DNA from: Trematomus loennbergii
Taxonomy: Eukaryota > Chordata > Actinopteri > Perciformes > Nototheniidae
Reading direction: 5' to 3'
NCBI GenBank assembly: GCA_012861695.1
Contig: JAAOOA010000061.1
Coordinates: 643,501-707,500 of the forward strand
DNA length: 64,000 nt
Below are positions 55,390-64,000 of the stretch, in pieces. Numbering within the stretch: the stretch's first letter is position 1; each line of letters opens with the position of its first letter. A program made the position numbers and the translations under genes. The notes below the pieces were generated by a model. It did no database searches, was not told where the DNA came from, and saw nothing but the letters and a program-made list of their open reading frames with translations.

Positions 55390-57100
55390 CTATGGCTTAC
55401 AGGCAGACTGTGGTTCTATCTTCAGTCCTGTGTGCAGCAGGTTAAGTCCATTAGGGCTTCACTTAGAGAACAGCCAGGCCAGGGACTCGCTTCTCAGTAC
55501 AGTCTGGAGAAAACAGCCTTGTCTCCAGGAAATGTTTTAAGAAAATACTTGTTTTTATTATACTATCTTGTAATGGTGTCATTGCATATGTGAAATATGG
55601 TCTAATAAACATAAAAGTCTCATAAATAAAAGTAGTGCAAAGTTATAGAACAGATTACAAGTAGAATCTGTATAATAAAACACAGTAAATAAAAAAGAAA
55701 TCAGTTTATACGTGATGCTTATGTAGGTAATGTTAACGGCAGTGTTGTAGTCAAGTCACCAATTCACGAGTCCAAGTCACTCTCGAGTCACCACTCTTCG
55801 AGTCCAAGTCTGAGTCACCTAGGGAGAGTCGTAGTCGAGTCCAAGTCCAAGTCACCCAAGCAGTGTCCGAGTCGAGTCCAAGTCATCATTACCTGTGTTC
55901 GAGTCCGAGTCCAAGTCCGAGTCACCCAAGGAGTGTCCGAGTCCGAGTCGGAGCGTCAATGTACAAGTCGAGTCCGAGTCATCGCGGGGGGAAAAATTCA
56001 CGAGTCCAATTCATCGTCCGCGAGAATTCACGAGTCCGAGTCCAAGTCCAAGTCATCGTGCGCGAGAATTCACGAGTCCAAGTCCAAGTCATCGTGCGCG
56101 AGAATTCACGAGTCCGAGTCGCGTCAATCAGTGCGCGAGTCCGAGTCGAGTCAACGAAAATCGGCACTCGAGTACTCCATCTCTGGTTAACGGTACACAA
56201 GTATTATTGCGCAAGGTTTAATTCCAATTGTGAAAATATTGTCTAAACTGCATGTAAAGTGTGTCTCCATAAAAAAATCAAAGGCACACAGTTGTGTTTG
56301 TGCAAGAATTGGCAAAAAACGCAACCAGATTTTCCCGGTATGAACAGTCTCAGAAAATATCAAGGTTTCATGGTTTTACCTGCTTTATCTATTCCTACCA
56401 CCGCCAAGGAGGTTTATTTCCTTCTCGGCATCTTTCTTTCTTTCTTTATCTGTCAGCAGGATAAGGAAAGAAACTATTGGCCTGATTTGTAGAATGTGAT
56501 GGAAGGTGTGTAACAGGCTGAGGAATAAACCATAACATGTTAGAGCTGATCTGAATCACAGAGTAGCTACACTGACTGCTTTTTCACTGAGATTTACATC
56601 GAGGAGAAAGGCTTTTTGTTTGTTTTGAATTCATGCAATTTGAATTAGTTTCCGACTGGTAAAAATTCACGAGATCGACAGCTATGTACGAGAACTACAG
56701 TTATGGCTTACAGGCAGACTGTAGTTTATATCTTCAGTTTCAGTTAAGTCCATTAGGGCTCCACTTATGGCGCTTTTCCACTGCAGCACGTAGCACGGTT
56801 TAGTTCGGTTTGGTTTGGCACAGCCCGCTTTTTTTTGCTTTTCCACTAGGGGTATTTCCGGCCCAGGGTATTTTTTCACCCCAGGGCAGGGACTCTTCTC
56901 TGTACAGTCTGGAGAAAACAGCCAGGTGCCCAGGAAATGCTTTCATAGAGACTTAAATTGGGTTATTGCATTGGTGGAAAATGGTAATAAAAACAAATAA
57001 TTTGCTTAAAATGAACGGTTCGGATTGCCTGAGGTTGTGCTAAAATGCAGAATAGATTCCTTTAAGGATCAGTTTTACAATGGCAATAATTACGAAAGAA
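55390..57100. repeat. Direct duplication 1.3 kb apart (55390-55700 and 56690-57100)
   Basis: Both copies contain GGCTTACAGGCAGACTGT, AAGTCCATTAGGGCT and TACAGTCTGGAGAAAACAGC. The second copy carries an extra 110 bp (56769-56880) starting GGCGCTTTTCCACTGCAGCA, a known type of fish MITE end. Confidence 0.75.
55745..56190. repeat. GAGTCCAAGTC low-complexity minisatellite
   Basis: Hexamer-based (GAGTCC/AAGTCC) repeats with CGCGAGAATTCACGAGTCC inserts. Frames through it are not genes. Confidence 0.93.
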
Positions 57101-57794
57101 ATCAGTTTAAATGTCATGCTAACTTGGGTAATTTCTCACAGTGCACACATGGCCTTATGCAAGGGGTCATGGGTAAAATAATGGTCTTAAAAACATAAAA
57201 AATCTCCTAAAATAATTATCCAAGAAGCACTGTAGGGTTTGTGAAAAAATGAAGAACAGATTGCTTTTACTATTAGCTTCAAAAATATATACAACTTCGC
57301 ATGATATTTGGTTAAAAGTATTTATTATTCATTGTGATAACTTTAACTTCAAGAGTAGACTTAGTTCCTGAAGTTCCAGAAACTTTTATATAGATATTTG
57401 ACTGTATTTATTACTTTATTTAATCATGGTACAGTTGACTGAGGTAGAAGCAGCACTCAGATCTTCTACTCAAGTAAAAGTATTAATACTACGGTGTAAA
57501 AGTCCTGAAATTGATAATGTAACTTAAGTAAATGACCAAAGTATTAGCTTCAAATTATACTTAAAGTACCAAAAGTAACAAAAACAACAACTTATGATGC
57601 AGAATGGCCTGTCAGGATAATATATATGAATAATTGGATGAAAAACTTGTTGTAGATGGTAAAGGCGGAGCTAATTTGATCTACTTTAAATACTTACGCT
57701 CATACTGTACAACTACTATTCTCAGATTAACATGGTTCAGTAAAAAGTACAATATGTCCTCAGAGATGTAGTGGAGTAGAAGTATACATGTGCA
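57100..57794. other. No feature recognised
   Basis: AT-rich; contains a stretch of the stepwise AGTACTTTTACTTTTAC-type repeat around 57440-57560 but no gene. Confidence 0.5.
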
Positions 57795-58119
57795 TTAAAG
57801 GGGACCTATCATGCTAAATGCACTTTTGATGTCTTTATGCATAAATATGTGTCCCGGTGTGTCAGGGAACTCACGCAGCGTCAGAAAATAAAACCCTCTC
57901 TCTTTTCCTCCGTACCCAAATCTCTAAAAACGGGGCTACAACGGAGCTGATCCAGATTTGCGTCCGATATGACGTAATATCTGAAATGTGGACCCACGGC
58001 CCTATCAGAAAGTTGCTATCAGAAACAATGCCCGACTGTTTTGGACGTAATATGGTCGGTGTTTACATTAGCATCGCTAACACTCAGAGCTAACCTGTAC
58101 TGGAGAGCATGTGTGAGAG
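57795..58119 (+). mobile_element. TTAA MITE, family B copy 3 (3' truncated)
   Basis: It begins TTAAAGGGGACCTATCATGC and matches the copy at 59555 up to GAGAGCATGTGTG; the right terminus is missing. Confidence 0.75.
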
Positions 58120-59554
58120 GCCCGCCTTACATTTCCGCCACAGATTTGGGGAAATTGGTCCGTGCGCAAAGCATTGTGGGGATTTTAAGACCGCGAAGTC
58201 TACTCATGTGCAGACTCGAATTTCTCCAAACGGAGTACGCCGGCTCGGTAGATTTCCAAGTATGCTGGACATTGGAACAGTACTTCGGCGGCACTCGATG
58301 ACGTAGTATGCTTGAAATAGTGGCTCTGAGCAGCTTTACTCGCGATTGAGAAACACCCCTGTATGTAACACAACCAAGATGGCTGACATTGGTCTTCATT
58401 AAGTAACTGCATCTATGTTGGTCATTAAAATATATTGCATAATGTAAAATAAAGCAGTTTTAACTTTGCACAAACCCTATAGTGTGCATTGAATTATTGT
58501 GGAATATTTACATGTTTTTAGGACTTTATTCCACCTTTGCAATGAGCTGTTTGCCAGATGAGTATTCAAAAAGCACCACAAACATCCTTATTGTTATGTG
58601 TCCACGTTGGATTTGATGCTTTCGAGCCAATTAAAACAATGTGCTTATTGCTTCCACTAATGGATATTTTTTGGTAAATACTGACTCACTGATCTCTGGG
58701 GAACACCGGTGGTTGTAACACTACACGTGCACACATGCAGATTACTGCTAATACCAGGGAGTTAACCAACCCCCCACTAAATTAAATCACAGGAGCATAA
58801 CCACCATGAGGCCGTGTGCAGTGGAGGGTGAGGAAAGGTAAATCCAGCGTCTGCACAGTATTGTCTCTCCACATGTGAGTTGCATAATCGTCTCCAGACA
58901 CACAGCATTTCTGCATGTTGAACCTGACAATGCATTTATATAATGATAGTTGATGTAATGAAGTGTGCTGGTGATTTCTGACTCTTCTTTAACCTAATTT
59001 GCTAATTATTTTCTTCCTTTTTAATATGAAAACCCTCACTTGATTAAGACATGATGCCAGTTATAATAAAGGATGATGGTGCAATTATTACATTGGCAAT
59101 TATTTTTTGTTTGTTAATAATGCACTGCCCTTCTTGTGTTGTGGAGAACATGTGCAACAACAACTCAAACGCATTCAAAAAGCCTGAACAAAAAGTTGGA
59201 CATTGGTGATTGCCTATTGTAGTAGAAACATTTTTGTATATTTCCCAAATATTTCTTTATGTATTTATTTTTGTTCTGGTACCTCTTGTCTATTTTTATA
59301 TATTTATATATATGTTTTAGGTAATTTCTTTGTGTTTTTAACCCTCTGAATGCTTCATTATTATCACCTTTTTATTTTGTCTCGAATGTATATTTATTTG
59401 TTTGCTTATACAGAAACAGATGTGTGGATCTAGTGCACCTGCAGAGCTAAATATGTAATTAAACTAACTACTTTGTTACAACAAATACATTTATGGATAA
59501 ATAAATATCCAAAACATAAACTAATAAATACATTAAAAAATTAAAAGTGAATCT
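58120..59554. other. No feature recognised
   Basis: AT-rich, no coding or repeat structure identified on either strand. Confidence 0.5.
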
Positions 59555-60250
59555 TTAAAGGGGACCTATCATGCAAAATGCACTTTGTGATGTCTTTTAT
59601 ACATAACATGTGTCCCCGGTGTGTCGGGAACTCACGCAGCGTCAGAAAATAAAACCCTCTCTTTTCCTCCGTACCCAAATCTCTAAAAACGGGGGAACAA
59701 CGGAGCTGATACAGATTTGCGTCCGATATGACGTAATATCAGAAATGTGGACCCACGGCCTATCAGAAACGTTGCTATCAGAAACAATGCCCGACTGTTT
59801 TGGACGTAATATGGTCGGTGTTTACATTAGCATCGCTAACACTCAGAGCTAACCTGTACTGGAGAGCATGTGTGTGAAGAGGCAGGAAATAAAAAGGAAC
59901 TCACCTTGTGGTATAACCGGCAAGAGAGAAAGCCTTTGAGCTCCATACTGTTTCAGAGAATAATCCATGATATGGCGTTTCATCACGGCAGTATTTAGTT
60001 TAGACAGTAGCTGCCGGGTCCCGCATGAGCTCAGCCCCCCCCTTTTTTTTTCTTTTTATTTTTTTAAAGCTTTATACCCCAAATCAGCACTTTTGAAACA
60101 GGAAGTGAAATAGAGGGATATGAGGCATGGCTAGAATGGGTGATCTGTTTGGTATTTTGAGCAAAACACTTCATAGACATGTTTTTTATATATTTTATAT
60201 ATCTGAGACCTATGCTATTGCCTAAACATAGCATGATAGGTGACCTTTAA
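59555..60250 (+). mobile_element. TTAA MITE, family B copy 4 (full length)
   Basis: TTAAAGGGGACCTATCATGC to GCATGATAGGTGACCTTTAA, 696 bp. Best complete member of the family here. Confidence 0.82.
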
Positions 60251-61305
60251 ATGTGCAGGTAAATGTCAAAATAAATTAACCCAGAAATAAGTAAAATGCC
60301 CAAAAATAACCTTTACCTAGATTTTAATGTTTTTTGGTTTCAATGCTATATTTTTATTTTAAAATACAAAATATGTATTCTTTTTGTACACATAAACACT
60401 TGCATAAAATCCAGATAATTAAAAAATAAGAAATATTTACCTGTACATTTGTCACATAATTGGAGCTGTTATATCATATCTTATTTATTTGTAATATTAT
60501 TTGTATTATAATGGCAGATTTAACCAGAACTTGGACTGGACTGAATTTCAGCCAGAGGATAATCAAAATACCTTCTTATTGATGATATTATATTATCTGT
60601 ATTTGTACAATAAAGGTTTATTCAGGGTTTAATGCTCCATGTTTTTGGTCCTGGAGATTAGTTGCCCTGCTGGGGTCAAGACTCACTAAGAGGCTTCTGG
60701 TGAGGTTGTGTATTCACCGAGATTATATACCCTTTTTACCCACCAATAACTCATTATCTACATTAAATCCATTTATAAAGTCAATTAACTAGATTCTCTT
60801 TATAAAAACACACTGGTAATGTATTCAAAATCTTCCACAGATATGCAAATGTAAAAAAAAAAATACTTTCAGGCCTGCACTGTTTTACTTATACACTCTT
60901 AATGTAATAATATATGATGATCGCCAAAAGACAAATAATAATATGAATAATAATAATAATAAGATAATGATATATATTATATTTTGCATCCTATTTAAAT
61001 GCTTGCTTTATTATAAAAAGTGACCCAGGTCTCAATACTTTCTCTAAAAAAGTGTTTTCAGTAATTCCACATGTTTTATTTTATTTTTTGGAAGTTGCTT
61101 AGAGTGCCGAGTGCAAAAGAAAAAGCCTCGACAGCTTTATGGCGAATTTATTTCAACATCTTCGACAACCTGTTACTGAAAACTGCGAAAAGAAAAGACA
61201 GAAACCGAAGCTTATTTTATAAAATAACATTATTTGAGAGCTGAGACTTGCGCTAAGTTTCTGCTGGAGGAATAAAAAGCATTAGGCAGATTTAACTCAC
61301 CCTTT

Positions 61306-61600
61306 AGAAGCCTTTTCACACTGAGTTTTGTATTCCGAAAAAACAAGCAATTCCCCTGTGATCGCTTCTGTGTAATCCCATCTTCAAATCTTCATAAAAA
61401 CGCGAATGTAAGATAGTTCTCCTGCGATTTTTACGATCCCTTTGCAGCGTCACCAGAAATCCCTGTCCATCACCGGCAGCAGCAGGGCGGATCTGCAGGA
61501 TGAAGACAGTGCTAAGATCACAGATCCAGATCAGAGGAGGGGAGGAGACCTGATCACTGTCCTCCACCCACGCAGGACTCTGACACACTGCAGAGAGCAA
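61306..61600 (-). other. Weak candidate for a non-coding first exon of cnga3
   Basis: On the minus strand a GGCTTCTAAAG|GTGAGT donor closes a stretch that is GC-richer than its surroundings. It also holds GGGATTA near 61372, the core of CRX/OTX sites used by photoreceptor genes. Nothing ties it to cnga3 except position and strand. Confidence 0.2.
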
Positions 61601-61649
61601 GGAAATGCATTTAAATATGTTTTTTGTTGTCTTTTAAATTAAACAAATT

Positions 61650-62800
61650 AAGATAATACAGATTACCACAGTGGTAGACGTAGGGGTGACTGTGGTTGGC
61701 TTTCATCTGAATTCCCTCTAATGACCAGCGGGGCGACTTCTTTGGTCAAAAAATAGGTCCAATTGTATAAAAGTCTATGAGAAAATTATTTTACTATGTT
61801 CTTAATTTGAAACCTAAATTATATATTTTTCACGACGTCCTTACAACCTTAGTTTCTAGTAATTGTTCGTTTTAATATCCAGCAGGGGGCGACCCTTCCA
61901 AGTCCAATGGTATAGAAGTCTATGAAAAAATGAATCTACTTTCTCACTTGATTTACTACATCAGTAAGTATTGTAAACATGAGTATCTTGTCATTTTAAG
62001 AAGCAAAATAAGATAATACAAGTTCAGACAGTGGTGGAAGAAGTAGGGGCGACATCTTTGGTTTAAAAAGCGTTCCAATTGTATCAAGTCATGAGAAGGA
62101 GGCGTGTGGCACAGTGGTTGTGCGTTGGTGTTCGGATCATGGGAGCACAGGTTCAAACCCCACTGCAGTCAGCATGTCGTTGTGTCCCTGGGCAAGACAC
62201 TTCACCCAAATTGCTCCTGTGGGGATTGTCCACAGTATTGAGTATGTAAGTCGCTTTGGATAAAAATCTAACAAGTAAAATGTAATGTAATAGAAAATCA
62301 TCTTACTATGTTCTTTATTTATAACCAAAGCTATCATTTTCACGACGTGCTTATAGCCCTAATTGTTAGTAAATGTTCGGTTTACTATAGCAAGACTTCT
62401 GGTTCAAGAAAGAGGTTAGATTGTGTAGAAGTCTATGAGAAAATTACCCTATACTTCTCACTTGATTTAATACTTCGGTAGCTACTGTAAACATCAGTTT
62501 ATGAACTCAATAGCAAGTTTCAATTCACCTAGATAACCGGGGGACTCCTGCAAGAAAATAATCTGATGGTATACAAGTTGGGAAAAAATAAGCAAAGTAA
62601 ATATTGTAAAAATGCTATATATGTTAGATTTTATAGAAGTCAATGGGAATGTTTATGCTTCTCACCTGGTTTATAATAATAATGTTATACATATGAGTTT
62701 ATGGTCTCAGTCTAATTCTTTGTAATATACAGCAGATCCACAGTTTGCAAAAAAAGGCAGATTGTATAGAAGTCTATTAAAAAGTGCAAATCAGTACATG
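61650..62800 (+). repeat. Degenerate tandem array with GAAGTCTATGAGAAAAT units
   Basis: About 350-bp units share GGGGCGAC.TCTTTGGT, CCAATTGTAT, GAAGTCTATGAGAAAATTA and TTTTCACGACGT. One unit is interrupted by the SINE at 62098. Confidence 0.75.
62098..62292 (+). mobile_element. tRNA-derived SINE, best preserved copy
   Basis: An A-box-like TGGCACAGTGG (62107-62117) and B-box GGTTCAAACCC (62150-62160) mark a pol III promoter from a tRNA. The body TTGTGTCCCTGGGCAAGACA and tail AAGTCGCTTTGGATAAAAAT follow. It lies within a tandem repeat unit, so the empty site can be reconstructed. Confidence 0.88.
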
Positions 62801-62936
62801 TTGCTATACTGTGCTCGACCCTCTGACCAAAACCAAGAAAGTGAGGGGCCAAAAAGACAAATTGGTGATGGCAAGATGGCGCGACCATAATGCAAAATGT
62901 AAGGTTTTATAACCGTAGCCCACCAACCAATTAGAG

Positions 62937-63516
62937 CACATGTGTCAAACTCAAGGCCCGGGGCCAAATCAGGCCCTTGGTGGATTTAATTTCGGCCCGC
63001 AGGATTTCTAAAATGACTATTAGATCTGGCCCGCCGGTATATTGCACGCACACCTTCACTCCATCCTGAGGGTCTCCTCAGCTCAGACCTGACCCCAAAC
63101 ATTGATGAACTGCACCCAAGATGAGATGCCAAGTATCTGGCTTGAACTAGCATCACAGAGCAGCACACTGAGTTTACATGGATGTTTCCTTTGCACTTTT
63201 TCTCTCACGACAACAGGGCATGTTTGGTTTTTCTTTGAGGGAATAGTTTTTTTGAAGCTGTTGTTGGCCTGTGGAAAATGTAATCATAAGAAATGACTCT
63301 GGAAAAGCTGCAGATAGAGCATAAGAAATGAATGCAACTGATTATTTAATGTTTAATGTTGTTTTTATAGGCAATAATTTAAGCTTTGTTAGTTCCAGGT
63401 TTAATATGTGCAATAAGTTCATTTCAATAAGTTTGCAATAAACATTGAACCAGTCCGGCCCTCGACTAGTACCATTTTTATAATTTGGCCCACTGTGTAT
63501 TTGAGTTTGACACCCC
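62937..63516. mobile_element. hAT-like MITE (GTGTCAAACTCA termini), copy 2
   Basis: It starts CACATGTGTCAAACTCAAGG and ends GAGTTTGACACCCC. Flanks AATTAGAG and GATTAGAG match in 7 of 8 bases. About 90% similar to the copy at 35369. Confidence 0.85.
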
Positions 63517-63795
63517 GATTAGAGCATCAATCACCTAATTTGAGGAATTTCTCTGCAACTTTTTAAGTTCTAAATGTCTTTCACAATTTCCTTTTGAAAA
63601 CACGACTCTCCAGAGCCAGGTGATAACAAAAAAATATCATCATACGGTATGTCTTTGTTCTGTAATGCTTTCAAATGGACTTTTCTCCTTTATTGCTATC
63701 CCTGCTGAGTCAGCACACATCTATGATTCACTCTTTATTGTTGTGTCTAGAAGTCACCTTTAAGCAGGTTTTCAAAATCAAAGTCGTGTTCTGTG

Positions 63796-63932
63796 GGGGG
63801 TAAGAGAGACAACAGACAAGTACACTTTTTCTACAGGGGATGTTTGGAAAATTGCACAATATAAATCTATTTTAGTAGACCTCAACAATGTAATTATGAT
63901 CAGTGGAAATGGCCATGACATGGGCCCTTTAA
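63796..63932 (+). mobile_element. TTAA MITE, family C copy 2 (3' fragment)
   Basis: AATATAAATCTATTTTAGTA ... CATGACATGGGCCCTTTAA matches the right end of the element at 14433-15259. Confidence 0.7.
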
Positions 63933-64000
63933 AATCTACTCCCAGCCCCCCTGTCTCCCCCCCCCACATCAGACTCAGGCATAAGGTGAAAAGAGAAATC

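Noticed and set aside
55863..56246. Serine/arginine-rich frames in all three plus-strand registers
   Set aside because: All three frames are open only because the hexamer repeat GAGTCC lacks stop codons.
62098..62175. tRNA gene
   Set aside because: A and B boxes are present, but the sequence continues into a SINE body and tail, and no proper cloverleaf or anticodon arm is evident.

Overview
The window is nuclear DNA from a ray-finned fish, most likely a percomorph-type teleost. Genes are split into short exons with GT/AG introns, and the introns are full of tRNA-derived SINEs, TIR-bearing MITEs (TTAA-type and hAT-like with 8-bp target duplications), LINE 3' tails, long (CA)n tracts and minisatellites. 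No prokaryotic, organellar or viral gene was recognised.

Layout. 1-2.2 kb: a LINE 3' end and two copies of the N-terminal exon of an NLRC3-like (FISNA-NACHT) immune receptor on the minus strand, one intact and one decayed. 4.2-6.4 kb: a complete three-exon cart (CART neuropeptide precursor) gene on the minus strand, with a polyA signal, TATA box and a palindromic CRE. 9.3-24.8 kb: an smn (survival motor neuron) gene on the minus strand. It carries the Gemin2-binding motif, the YG-box oligomerisation motif and a stop codon in the penultimate exon as in vertebrate SMN1, but it has TWO consecutive Tudor exons. The cart-smn neighbourhood matches the human 5q13 region. 26.5-43.3 kb: ube3a (E6AP HECT ubiquitin ligase) on the plus strand, from a probable non-coding first exon to the stop codon. 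A 30-copy minisatellite lies in its last intron. 47.5-53.1 kb: a cnga3-type cyclic nucleotide-gated channel on the minus strand, convergent with ube3a. 53-64 kb: repeat-rich DNA, probably the 5' intron and upstream region of cnga3, with one weak candidate for its first exon near 61.3-61.6 kb.

The three large genes all contain small indels inside strongly conserved exons: two in smn, four in ube3a, three in cnga3. Splice sites and conserved residues on both sides are intact. I read this as uncorrected long-read assembly error rather than three independent pseudogenes, but only reads or transcripts can decide.

The genes have no evident common pathway: CART is a secreted neuropeptide, SMN assembles snRNPs, UBE3A ubiquitinates proteins, and CNGA3 is the cone phototransduction channel. 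The most unusual observation is the tandem-Tudor SMN with a substituted YG box. Next are a repetitive open frame of unknown identity at 9.9-10.3 kb and the duplicated promoter-like segment ahead of smn.
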